Made by a program: the position numbers and the translations under genes
Shown: positions 33,536 to 45,002 of the stretch, in pieces
Position numbering within the stretch: position 1 is the stretch's first letter
Layout of the letters: each line of letters begins with the position of its first letter
NCBI GenBank assembly: GCA_011799875.1
Contig: CM022302.1
Location: 524,720,228-524,784,227, forward strand
Origin: Thinopyrum elongatum
Taxonomy: Eukaryota > Streptophyta > Magnoliopsida > Poales > Poaceae
Length of the DNA stretch: 64,000 nt
Direction: 5' to 3'
Notes under the pieces: generated by a model
Told to the model about the DNA's origin: nothing
The model's database searches: none
The model's input: only the letters and a program-made list of their open reading frames with translations

Positions 33536-36281
33536 TAATCATGTTTTATAGCTTTTGTTTGAATAAAGTGCCAAGTAAAGCCTTTGGGATAGTGTGGTTG
33601 ATAGTTGATTTGATTCTGTGCAAAAACAGAAACTTTTGCGTTCAGTACAGAAATTCCTATATTTTACTGGAATGCGGAAAAACTCTGAACTTTTTACAGT
33701 TGATTTTTATACAAATTGTCTACGTTGTCCTAATTTTGCAGAATTTTTTGAGTCACAAAAGTATGAGCACAATTCAGTTCTTCACGGACTGTTCTGTTTT
33801 TGACAGATTCTATTTTCGATGCATAGTTTGCTTGTTTTCTAGTTTCTATGGTTTATATTGCTCAATATAAATTGTAGATATGATAGGGTACAGTAGGTAT
33901 CATGTGATAAATTTTTTGAATCTTGTCTTGACAGTACCAAAGTAAATGATTTGTTTTATCATAGTAACCCATCTCACGAAGTTCCGTTAAGTTTTGTGTG
34001 ATTGAAGTTTTCAAGTTTTGGGTGAGATATCGATATGAGGAGAACAAGGAGTGGAAAGACACTAAGCTTGGGGATGCATTGTTTATCATACTATCCTGTT
34101 TAGACAGATTGCTGTTATGTTTGCATTGTTTGCATATGTTTGCTTGTTTAATGATTCTATTTGAGGATAGGAGTATTAAATATGCAGAGGCATTTAGTAT
34201 ACAATATTAAATAATAATTTTAGTGATTTGCTACAGTAAAGAATGATAAGGTTTTGCATTTGATTTATACTAACTTATCTCACGAGTTCTTGTTGAGTTT
34301 TGTGTGGATGAAGTTTTTAAGATTTAGGGAAACCGTGATATAAAAGGAATTAAGGAGACACAAAAGCTCAAGCTTGGGGATGCCCAAGGCATCCCTAGTT
34401 AATATTTCAAGAAGTCTCAAGCATCTAAGCTTGGGGATGCCCCGGTTGGCATCCCACCTTTCTTCTTCAACAATGATCGGTCAGTTTTGGTTGAGCCTAA
34501 GTTTTTGCTTCTTCACATGATATGTGCTATCCTTAGAATGTCATTTTATTTTATTTTGCTTGCTGTTTGAATAAAATACTTAAGATCTAAATTATTATTT
34601 TCGAGATAGAGTCTTCACATAGCTACTTAATTATTTGACTACTCATTGATCTTCACTTATATCTTCTTGGAGTAGTTTGTCATTTACTCGTGTGCTTCAC
34701 TTATATCCTATGAGTAAATGGTTGAATGAATTGAACATCATAAATCTGAAATTATATATGTTTCATATGCTTATCCCATGGGGAGTAATGACTTCACATA
34801 TAAGAAGTATAGGTGGTAAAATTTATTGAAAGTTAGTAAACATAGTATTGGTCACTTGAACAATTCATGAAAGAATATTGAAGGAAGAGAGATTTTACAT
34901 ATAAATATACTATCTTGGACATCTTATATGATTGTGATCCCCATTAATTATTTTCAAACTTGAGCAAATTAGTTAAAGTTGGACAAGGAAGACAACGTAA
35001 TGAGTTATGTTTGGGTATATTTGTATAGAAGTTATATTGTTATGGATCCTCCAACATGTGGTGCTTGCTATTTAGAATCTTTTGCTAGCCAAAATCTCTG
35101 TACTAAGCGGGAATACTGCTTGTGCATCCAAAATCCTTGAACCAAGTTTCCTCCATGAGTGTCCACCATATCTACCTATATGCGGTATTTACCTGCCGTT
35201 CCAAGTAAATTTGCATGTGCCAAACTCTAAACCTTCAAATAGTAATCTGTTTTGTATGCCCGAATCGCTCATGTAGCGACTAGGGGCTGTCAGTATCTTC
35301 CATGCTAGGTGGGTTATTCTCACAATGAGTGTTGATTCACTTGTCATTCACGAGAAAGTGGCTGGTAATTGGGATACCCAGTCCCGTGCTCAAAGTCAAA
35401 TCAAAATATAATATCAAACAAAACCCCGCCAGGACTGCTGTTGGTATGGACAGAACCCGTTGTTTCGGACCAGCCGTGGAGTGTGATTATTCGTGGAGGG
35501 GGAGTAAAAACTTTACAATTCTGTTTGGGAACCGCCTATAATGTATTTAGCATGGAAGATAGTGAGAACTCTCGGTCGTTACGTTGACAATGAAAGCATA
35601 CTTCTCAAAATTATATTCATCTCTGTTTTAAAAGCTTCGAGCTCTGGCACCTCTGCAAATCCCTGCTTCCCTCTGCGAAGGGCCTATCTTTTACTTTTAT
35701 GCAAGAGTCAGTAGTATTCCTTCTCATTCCAACCTACTCTTTAGTTGGCAAGCATCATGTGATGGGGAAAGATCCAAGCATATATGGCCGTTCAAATATA
35801 TCTGATCATGAATTATTATTGTTGACAATTATCTATATGATAAATAAGTTGGGAGGCGAAACATTAAGCCCCTATCTTTCTCTGTGTTCAATGGATGCTA
35901 TTTGTTCTAAAAATATGCTTTGAGTGGTAGCAATCATGGAAGACTATATGATAGTTGAGTATGTGGAATTTGCTAAATCAAAGCTCTTACATAGACCCTT
36001 CCTGAAAATAAGATGAATTGCAATTGTTTGATGACTAAGAACATAGTTTGTTAGTTTTCAAGAAAGTTTATGGTCTATACTTTTAACATGTGAATAGCTT
36101 GTTACTTGATCATGAGAAGGTTTATGAGATGAGCTACTGTTTATGATATATAATGATGCTAGAAAAAGTGATTGAAATTATCATTGATCAAACTTGTGCA
36201 CTTGCTAGCATTCACACTTCATAAATTCTTTCTTTATCATTTACCTACTCGAGGACGAGCAGGAATTAAGCTTGGGGATGC
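33536..36281 (+). other. non-coding interior of N2
   Basis: AT-rich, no protein signal. It carries three extra copies of the polypurine motif AAGCTTGGGGATGC (34064-34077, 34370-34383, 34427-34440) before the terminal one at 36268-36281. Homologous in inverted orientation to the interior of N1. Confidence 0.75.
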
Positions 36282-37622
36282 TGATACGTCTCCAACGTAT
36301 CTATAATTTATGAAGTATTCATGCCATGTTTACAACAATTTTATATGGTTTTGGTATGATTTTATTAGAACTAACCCGGACTGACGTTGTTTTCAGCAGA
36401 ACTACCGTGGTGTTGTTTTTTTGTGCATAAATAAAAGTTCTCGGAATGAGCTGAAAATTTACGGAGGATATTTTTGGAAAATATAAAAAATACTGGAGCG
36501 AAAAGATACCAGAGAGGAGTCCTGAGGCGACCACAAGGGTGGCAGGCGCCCCCCTACCTTGCCGCCGTCTCGTGGACCCCCTTGACTTGTCCCCAACGCC
36601 AAAAACTCCTATAAATACAGAAACCCCTGAAAAGAAACCTAGATCAGGAGTTCCTCCGCCGCAAGCCTGTGTAGCCACGAAAAACCAATCGGGAGTCCGT
36701 TCCGGCACCCTGCCGGAGGGGGAAACCATCACCGGTGGCCATCTTCATCATCTCGGCGGTCTCCATGACGAGAAGGGAGTACTTCACCCTCGGGGCTGAG
36801 GGTATGTACCAGTAGCTATGTGTTTGATCTCTCTCTCTCTCTTGTTCTTGATTTGGCACGATCTTGATGTACCGCGAGCTTTGTTACTATAGTTGAATCA
36901 TATGGTGTTTCTCCCTCTCTACCTTCTTGTGATGAATTGAGTCTTGCTCTTTGAGGTTTTGTTATGTTGGATTGAGTATTGGATTTGAGAACACTTGATG
37001 TATGTCTTGCGATGGGATATCTGTGGTGACAATGGAATGTTCTATTGATTCACTTGATGTATGTTTTGGCACTCAACTCGCGGATTCCCGAGGTGACATT
37101 GGGGTAATCTATGCATAGGGGTTGATGCACGTTTTCGCCCTACGTTCTCCGATAGAAACTTTGGAGTGATTCTTTGTTGCACGTTGAGGGATTGTTATGT
37201 GATCCAATTATGTTATCATTGTTGAGAGAACTTGCACTAGTGAAAGTATGAACCCTAGGCCTTGTTTTCAAGCATTGCAATACTGTTTTTGCCCACTTTT
37301 GTTACTTGCTACCTTGCTGTTTTTATTTATTTAGATTATAAAAATATATTTCTACCATCCATATTACACTTGTATCACCATCTCTTCGCCGAACTAGTGC
37401 ACCTATACAATTTACCATTGTATTGGGTGTGTTGGGGACACAAGAGACTCTTTGTTATTTGGTTGCAGGGTTGTTTGAGAGAGACCATCTTCATCCTATG
37501 CCTCCCACGGATTGATAAATCTTAGGTCATCCACTTGAGAAAAATTTGCTACTGTCCTACAAAACTCTACGCTTGGAGGCCCAACACAAGTCTACAAGAA
37601 GAAGGTTGCATAGTAGACGTCA
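36282..37622 (+). mobile_element. 3' LTR of N2
   Basis: 1,341 bp. Differs from 30943-32262 by several small indels, for example GTGTGTTGG near 37425 that is missing near 32072. Confidence 0.92.
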
Positions 37623-38778
37623 CGCCGCTCTGGTCTCCCCACGCGGCTGCCTCCGCTCCCCTGCCGCCCGCTACCTCCCCCAGCTGCGCCCGATGCTCCC
37701 TGGCCGCCCTGGCCGGCGCTCTCCTCCGCCCCGGCCGGCGCCCGAGGCCAATCGGGCTGCGCCCGCTCCAGGCGCCCGTCGCCTGTTCGGGCTTCGCCCG
37801 ATGCTCGCACCCGCTAGGCCCTGGGGCCACTGGCAGTGGGGCCCCACCCCTGGAACGTTAAAAAAATGAATATATAAAAAATAATAATTAAAATAATTAG
37901 TTAATTAATTAACCAAATGAATTAATTAACCTAATTAATTCTATTTAATTAACCTAATCACCTAGTTAAGCTAATTAATCATGTTTAGTTGAACTATGTC
38001 AATGACAAACGGGACCCAGCTGTCAGTTTGACTGGTCAGCGGTCAGAGTTGACTGCTGACATCATGATGACGTCATAAATGCTTTTTGATTAAATTAATC
38101 TGTTAATTCCTGAAAATGAATTAAAAACTTTGAAAATTAATATAAAATAATCTGTAACTCGGATGAAAATACTTTGTACATGAAAGTTGCTCAGAATGAC
38201 GAGACGAATCCGAATACGCAGTCCGTTCGTCGGCCACGCGTCCCTAGCATAGCGAGCCTGCAACCACCCCCCTCCGGTCCGTCTGTCCGAAAACGCCGAA
38301 CACCGGGAATACTTTCCCGGATGTTTCCCCCCTTCGCCAGTATCATCTACCACCGCGTTAGGGCACACCTAGCACCGCTATTTGTCATGTCATGCATCGT
38401 TATGCATCTGTTTGCATTGTATTCATTGTTTCTTCCCCTTCTTCTCTCCGGTAGACTACGAGACTGACGCCACTGCTGCCCCGATCGACTACGGCATTGA
38501 CGACCCGTCCTTCTCTACCGAGCTTCCAGGCAAGCAAACTCCCCTTGTTCATCCCGATATCGCCTACTCTTTCCCTCTACTGCTTGCATTAGAGTAGTGT
38601 AGATGTTACTGCTTTCGGATGAACCTATTCTGCTGCATAGCTTGTCCTTGTTACTTCTGTTGTTACCTTACCTGCAATCCTATATGCTTAGTATAGATTG
38701 CTAGTTTATCATCAGTGGCCCTACACTCTTGTTCGTCTGCCATGCTATACTACTGGGCCGTGATCACTTCGGGAGGTG
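37623..38778 (+). mobile_element. 3' LTR of the LARD-like element, segment c
   Basis: Matches the 5' LTR from about 16160 to 17288. It ends GGGAGGTG where CACTA-3 begins. It keeps a stretch (about 38565-38602) absent from the 5' LTR. Confidence 0.9.
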
Positions 38779-38898
38779 TACAAAAAACCTGTTAATTCAT
38801 GACGGATTTCCGGTGACAATTTCAAAACCGTCATGAACGGTCTAGTACAGCACCGCAAGCCCGCAAAAAGCCCGCCTAAAGCCCTAAACCTTTCCCCG

Positions 38899-39566
38899 TA
38901 TAAAGGCTAACCCTAAGACACTACCGTACCTTATCTCTTTTCTCCGTCCGCCGCCACCACGCATCGCATCTCCTCGTCCCCGTCCTCCGCCACCACGCAT
39001 CGCATCTCCTCGTCCCCGTCCTTCGTCTCCACCTCCCCGCCTCCAACCGATGACGGCAGCCAAGATCCATGGCGACGGCGGCTGAAGAGGCCCGATGGAA
39101 GTGGAAGCCAACCATAGCCGATGCGGCGGGCCGCTGCTGCTCACAAGCAACGACCAAGGCCATGGATCTACTGCAGGGGCCTTCTACTCCGTCTCCCAGG
39201 CCGCGCAGCTGCCTCGCCTTCTGGAGATTCGAATCAGCCAGCGCGGGACGAGGAGAGGACGACGACCGTGACCTGCAGGAGGCACAAGCTCGACCTTGCT
39301 GGGGACGACGACGCCCCGCACAAGGTCCCTACCTACCCCCCCTCGTGTCCTTTCTCCTCCAATCATTCATTCTCTGTCCCATCCCCAATCAATTTTTTTG
39401 CTTCGATTCAGATCAGCAGGAGCTCTCCGCCTCTCCAGTTCCATGGATGGTGACGACCGGCACCCCACGCTCGAGCTCGACAGCGAGATCGTCCGCCCCG
39501 ACCACCATGATTCCCCACAGAACAAGGTCGACCCTCTCGCTCTGTTTTTCTTTCCTTTCCAAGTGA
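38899..39566 (+). pseudogene. captured 5' gene fragment in CACTA-3, unknown product
   Basis: CGTATAAAGG (38898-38907) is a good TATA box. About 40 bp downstream is a pyrimidine-rich leader with a 36-bp tandem duplication (CCGCCACCACGCATCGC at 38951 and 38987). Two possible coding starts follow: ATG at 39069 (MATAAEEARWKWKPTIADAA...) and ATG at 39443 (MDGDDRHPTLELDSEIVRPD, open until AAACAAG, with splice-like context after it). No domain is recognised and no later exons are evident before the hAT insertion. It looks like the promoter and first exon of a host gene picked up by the transposon. Confidence 0.4.
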
Positions 39567-39762
39567 TTACTGGTCTGCTCTAGCATAGTTCTCCAAGGGC
39601 TCTCACATTTTCTTGGACTGAACCATGATGCAGAAAACATGGCCACTTTGTTTTCTTACATGCAAGTTACAGCCAACGATAGACTACCATTGCGAGCAGC
39701 AGGAATGTAGAATTTCTAAGATCTGCTAGTTAGTTAAAGCTGCTAGTTTAATAAGTAAACAG

Positions 39763-40594
39763 CCATGAGTCCACTGGCGGAGCTACAGCAAGGACGAAGT
39801 GGCCATGGCCTGCCCAGGATTTTCATGTTTTTTCTTTTATATACTATGCATCATTGGTAGACGGTAGCCCATAAGCCCAGTCGGCCAGACACCACCTAAG
39901 CCGTAATCTCCTTTATGCTCGATTATGTGTGATTCACACCCTTCTCGCACGCCATGGAGCGCTAGCTTTAGAAAAGCACAGCCGAGCAGGAGCAGCAGCC
40001 GCACAACAATGGCCACCGGCTGGCTGGCATCATCCATCGTGTGAGCACCGGCTGGAGGTCAAGTAGCTTTCTTTCTTTCCCCAAATTCTTAGCTAGCAAA
40101 TTGACTCCAGCTTCTTGCTCATCGTGCGAGCACCTGCTGGAGGTTTTTAAGAAACAACATCTGTTGGAGGTCAAGCAACACATGTATTATAGACTGATTC
40201 AGATATAAGTTTCGTTGGAGCTGACTACAGCTTCTTGCTAATGTGTCCCCAAGAGTGCTGCTGTAGACATCTTTTCATTAAATCCAAATCCTTACTTTCT
40301 TGCATGCGGCAAGCCATCTGGATTGAATAATGGTTTTCCTCTAAACAGGGTTTGTTGTTTCTAGTTGAGCCACTGTAGTTAGGGAGTTTCATGTGAATGT
40401 GTGTATATCAGTATATACGCAATAGATGCTCCATGGTCGAATTAAATTTTGGTACTACTTCTTCAGTTGGATGTATGTATATATTTGCTGGCCTTGTAAA
40501 AAATTGTCAAGCACCTTGTAATTTAAAAAAAAATGTGCCCTCGTTTGCCTGGCCCACCCAGCTATTTTTGTGTAGCTCCGCCACTGCCATGAGA
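39763..40594. mobile_element. hAT-like non-autonomous element (39771-40586) in CACTA-3
   Basis: 8-bp flanking copies CCATGAGT (39763-39770) and CCATGAGA (40587-40594). Inverted ends share TGGCGGAGCTACA (left CCACTGGCGGAGCTACAG; right, read inward, CAGTGGCGGAGCTACACA). CAGTGGCGGAGC is a widespread plant hAT-type terminus. 816 bp, no transposase. Confidence 0.75.
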
Positions 40595-42300
40595 TGCTCC
40601 TGTTGGTTCCTTGCTACTCTGTGCAAGCGGCAAGGATGTTATTGCCAGTGGGGCAGGTGACGATGCTATCTGCCTTTTTGCCTAGGAGAAGAGTACCATG
40701 GTATCTTATCCTTCTGCTGAACATTCAAATTCTGGCAACTCTATCTCCATGGGATCTACTTAGCAGACCACTTTGTCCAACTAATATTTGTTAATACACT
40801 CCACACATATTTCCCTTGACATGGATACGTTCAGAAGAGTAAAATGACCTCAGCAATGTAAAGTGGATTAAAATGGGCATAATACTCACGATTCATATAC
40901 TTTACATGACTAGTCCAATGTCTGCAAGCAAGTGTTGTGTTATGCAAATTTCTAGTAAATGATGCAATAAACAATTCCCTCAAGTTTTATTGCTAAGATT
41001 TCCGGTAAGCTGTCAACATTGCCTTAGCATATTATTTGTTAATTTTCTGTGTTTGAAGTAACTAGAATCGGGGCAATGAAAGTGCTAGTGCTTTGAAGTT
41101 ATGTTCTTCTACAGATCTGCACATATATTTCTACAAGTCATTTCAGTGGTGTTTTTAGCCTGGTAATATCATCTTATAATGGTTGATCTAATCGAGTAAC
41201 AATTATGTAATCATGTCTTTGGGCAGGGCCTTAAGTAATTTCATTTATTAATTAAAATTTAAAATCAACAAAATGCTCTTGAAAGTGTTAGCCGTGCAAC
41301 CTTTCATTACTAAAGTTAGAAATCTATTTAGTTATTGCTAACCGTTATTTAATATATTATATCCTCTTAAAGCTTTTGATGTAGGTCAGCTGACTTAAGT
41401 ATGTATTGGTTGTTAAATATAAAAGTATTCTACTTATTAGTGTTGAATTGTTGTTGTTTAATATTGTACTGGAATTCTTTTGCTGAAGTGACTACGTCGT
41501 CAAGTATCATTTCACATATGATAATTGAATGAATCTTGTGTGTTGCATTATGTATTGTCCCCCATTGTCAGACAAGTGTTTTTCTGTTTCTTGTTTGGAT
41601 GATATGCAAAGTACTTGACATTTCATGTTTTACCCATAACTTGGTTGTCTTAATTAATACAGATCTACATGAAACTTATATGTAGCAGATATTATGTTAT
41701 TCTCGTTTGTATCAGTGTAAGATTTAAGAATTTTGGATAACACATGATTCAGTTTTTACATTTGTTGCAATTCTCTTCTATCTATTTATATCTAACATAT
41801 TTAATGGTCTTGTAAATATGCTAGGTATGATTGCATAGTGGGCTACTTGGTGCTGCCAATAACAATCAGCATGACATGATACATAGTTTCCAACAGGAGG
41901 GCCGACGACAAGATGAATAATAACTTTAGTTTAAATGCTCTCTGTGTGAGCTGGATTGTACTATTTCCTAACTTTGTTGAATGATATTTTGTCAACCTAT
42001 ATTGTAAAATTACCATTTCCTGAAGGATTTTGTAAACTTCTATATTGTAAATACCTGCGGATGATTGCATATTGATTCATATATGTACGTATGAAACTTT
42101 GAAAATACTTTGTATTGGGCCATAGTTTGCATTATGATTTGTGGAACGCATTGTGCTTAAAAAGGTACTTGGTGAAAATTGGGCGGAATGAAATAGGCTA
42201 ATGGGTAGAACTAAATTTAAATCGCCCCTAAATCCATGATGATTTCTGTGATAGAAAATAGTGTCCATGTGGGCAGCCACGTCATTGCAGTTGGTCAATT
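40595..42300. other. AT-rich interior of CACTA-3
   Basis: No coding signal or recognised repeat. It resembles intron or intergenic DNA, possibly the remainder of the captured gene. Confidence 0.4.
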
Positions 42301-42538
42301 GAAAATCCTATGTGGCGTCAGTCCATGACGGATTTTTCCGTCACAATGGTTTGGGCCTTGGGCGGGCCTAGGGCAAATCCATGACGGTGAAAATCCGTCA
42401 TGGTCAGCATGATGTCAAATTATGACGCGATATACATGACGGACATCGACTCCGTCATGGGTGGGCACCCATGACAGTTTTCTCTTGGTCCATGACGGAC
42501 TATTGCCGTCACGTATTAACAAATTTCTTGTAGTCATG

Positions 42539-43987
42539 ATCACGGGTATATGCTATATACTATTACATTACTTATGTTACTGTTTGGATATGGGGGCCGA
42601 AGGGGCAGGTGGTTCCATCCAGGTAGTGGTGGGCCTGGGTTCCCGACGGCCCCCCGAGTGTTACTTGTGGCGGAGCGACAGGGCAGGTTGTGACCACCTA
42701 GGAGACAGGTGGGCCTGGTCCCTGGTCGGCGTCCGCGGATACTTCAAATAACACGCTTAACGAGATCTTGGTATTTGATCTGAGTTGGTATTGACCTATA
42801 CGCACTAACCTCCACGCGGGACAAGATATGGGCAACCGACGTCGTAGTATCAGCCGAAGCCTTCCAGACGTCAGCGACTGAGTGGCGCGCGCCGGATTTG
42901 GACTGGAACGCCTGCACTTGTATTAGGGGGCTAGGTCTATTTCCGAGCGTGTTTGCAACATGCAGGAGTGCAAAGGGTGATGGGCCCAAGACCCCTGCGC
43001 GCTTAGGATTTAGACCGGCATGCTGACCTCTCTGTCGGGCCTAGGTAGGGCTGCGACGTGTTGATCTTCTGAGGCCGGGCATGACCCAGGAAAGTGTGTG
43101 CGGCCAGAAGGATCGAGCGTGTCGGGTAATGTGGTGCACCCCTGCAGGGAAGATTGATCTATTCGAATAGCCATGTCCACGGTAACAGGACGAGTCGGAG
43201 TTGTACTTCGACCTTATGACAACTAGAACCGGATACTTAATAAAACACACCCCTTACAAGTTCCAAATACAACCCGGTGATCGCTCTCTCACAGGGCGAC
43301 AAGGAGAGGATCGTCGGGTAGGATTATGCTATGCGATGATACTTGATAATATACTTGCTACTCTCTCCTATATACTTCAAGATGGAGGCTGCCAGAAGCG
43401 TAGTCTTCGCTAAGACTAGCTTTCCCCCTCTTATTCTGGCATTCTGCAGTTCAGTCCACAGATACTACCCATTTCATTGATACCATTGCATATGTAGTGT
43501 AGATCCTTGCTTGCGAGTACTTTGGATGAGTACTCACGGTTGCTTTGCTCCTCCTTGTCCCCCCTTTTCCTTTCTTCTCGGATGCCGCAACCAGATGCTG
43601 GAGCCCCGGAGCCAGACGCCACCTTCGATGACTCCTACTACACCGAGGGTGCCTACTACTACGTTTAGGCCGCCGACGACCAGGAGTAGTTTAGGAGGAT
43701 CCCAAGCAGGAGGCCTGCGCCTCTTCGATCTGTATCCCAGTTTGTGCTAGCCATCTTATGGAACCTTGTTTAACTTATGTCTGTACTCAGATATTGTTGG
43801 TTCCGCTGACTCGTTTATGATCGAGCTTATGTATTCGAGCCCTCGAGGCCCCTGACTTGTAATATGAAGCTTGTATGACTTTTATTTGTGTCTAGAGTTG
43901 TGTTGTGATATCTTCCCGTGAGTGTCTGATCTTGATCGTACACGTTTGCGTGTTTGATTAGTGTACGATTGAATCGGGGGCGTCACA
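42539..43987 (+). mobile_element. 3' LTR of the LARD-like element, segment d
   Basis: Resumes with ATCACGGGTATATGC, matching 5' LTR position 17289 onward, and ends GGGGGCGTCACA at 43987, followed by target copy CCAAT. Confidence 0.92.
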
Positions 43988-44740
43988 CCAATGGACAACA
44001 ATTGCATTTCATTTTAACAACAAGCATTTCAACACTCTAACAAGCATTTTAACAGCAATATGAACACTCAAACAAGCACTCTAACAAGCATTTTAACATG
44101 GCAGGGCTCGGGATTGGACAACAAGCATATGAAGAGTGAGGGAAGAGGGGGTGGCGCACCTCGGGGTTGGGATCGGGGTTGGGGTCGCCGGGGCAGAGGG
44201 GGTTGAGGGCGTCCTTCTCCTCCTCGTCGATCTGCGCCGGGGCAGAGGGGGTTGAGGAGTTTCGATCTGCAGAGAGACCAAATTTGGCCAGAGAGAGAGA
44301 GAGAGACCTGCCGGCGGAGAGAAGATGGCGCCGGCCAGTGGAGGGGCGGCATGGGGGGAGGGGCCGGGCCGGGGTGTGGACCTAGGGCAGGGGGCGGCAC
44401 GAGGGAGAGGGAGTGTCGGGGCGGCCAGTGGCTGTGTCGGGGTCAGGTGCGCGCGGCGTCGATGGCGGCGTGGGCGGCTGCGACATCGGCGGTGGCTCAG
44501 AGAAGGGGATCGATAGAGAGCGATAGTGAGAGAGAGGAAAGAAGTAGGTGTGGCTCGGCGGTGCTGTAGGCAACTTAGCTATAGCGCGTCCTGGCAAAAC
44601 GCGCTATAGCTAAGTTAGCTATAGCGCTGCCCCGCACAAACCGCGCTACTGCTAATTTTTTTTTTAAATTATGTGGCCAGTTAGCTGTAGTGCTTGTTCC
44701 CCCGAAAAGCGCTACTGATCATTATTCTTTTTCTTTTTCT
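43988..44740 (-). mobile_element. interior of CACTA-2 right of the LARD insertion
   Basis: Continues 14099-14941 once the LARD is removed: CAACTCCAAATTGACTCCAAT joins ATGGACAACAATTGCATTTC. It has CAAGCATTTTAACA repeats (44020-44100) and a GA-rich tract (44290-44310). At 44565-44735, units such as AGCTATAGCGC and GCGCTACTG also occur near the right terminus of CACTA-2. A minus-strand Pro-rich open frame (44400-44068) has no signature. Confidence 0.55.
44572..44616. repeat. perfect 18-bp stem hairpin
   Basis: AACTTAGCTATAGCGCGT (44572-44589) pairs with ACGCGCTATAGCTAAGTT (44599-44616) around a 9-nt loop. Confidence 0.92.
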
Positions 44741-45002
44741 TTTTCTTTTTCTTTCATTTCATTTCATTTTCCACAACTTCCTTTCTTTTTCTTTCATTTA
44801 CATTTTTCTTTTTCTTATCTTTCATTTGCATTTGTACAAGTTGTATAGCAGGGGTATATATTGCTCTAGCTAGGGTTTAATTTGGTCTGTTGGAGCAATA
44901 ACACCGTACCCTCCGGATAATAATCAGTGTATAATATATATTACATTATTTGACCGCTAACGGCGGTATACAAAATAGATACACACAAATTATGTTAGTT
45001 TG
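44741..45002 (-). other. 3' flank of TNP2
   Basis: CTTTTT-rich low-complexity tract (44720-44830), then unique AT-rich DNA. Likely the 3' UTR of the transposase gene on the minus strand. Confidence 0.4.

Larger units (their letters stand above)
30943..37622 (+). mobile_element. N2: non-autonomous gypsy retrotransposon (6,680 bp) nested in the LARD 3' LTR
   Basis: LTRs at 30943-32262 and 36282-37622, TSD CGCCG at 30938-30942 and 37623-37627. The leader after the 5' LTR is AGCTCTTTTCTGGTGCCGTTG; the polypurine tract is AAGCTTGGGGATGC at 36268-36281. The interior has only broken Gag-like frames. The LTR family is that of the solo LTR at 11045-12401. Confidence 0.93.
38779..42538. mobile_element. 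CACTA-3: CACTA-like transposon (about 3.76 kb) without transposase
   Basis: The left end TACAAAAAACCTGTTAATTC and the right end (TACAAGAAATTTGTTAATAC, read inward) are inverted repeats leading into CGTGACGG/CATGACGG. CATGACGG...CCGTCATG subterminal repeats crowd both ends (38800-38850 and 42310-42510). These features match CACTA termini (CACTACAAGAAA). The first three bases are not clear on the left and read GTC on the right, so the ends have decayed or the call is slightly off. The uninterrupted site in the 5' LTR is GGGAGGTGATCACGGG. Cargo: a TATA-bearing gene 5' end and a hAT-like element. Confidence 0.75.
14942..43987 (+). mobile_element. LARD-like LTR retrotransposon (about 11.6 kb without its nested insertions)
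   Basis: Bounded by TGTGACGCC (14942) and GGCGTCACA (43987), with perfect CCAAT duplications at 14937-14941 and 43988-43992. Layout: 5' LTR 14942-18727 (3,786 bp); initiator-Met PBS; interior 18728-22686 (3,959 bp) without recognisable gag or pol; polypurine tract; 3' LTR starting 22687. The 3' LTR sums to about 3,834 bp after removing N1, N2 and CACTA-3. Very long LTRs with a non-coding interior fit the LARD description (as in barley Sukkula), so it depended on a partner for mobility. It is inserted in CACTA-2. Confidence 0.9.
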
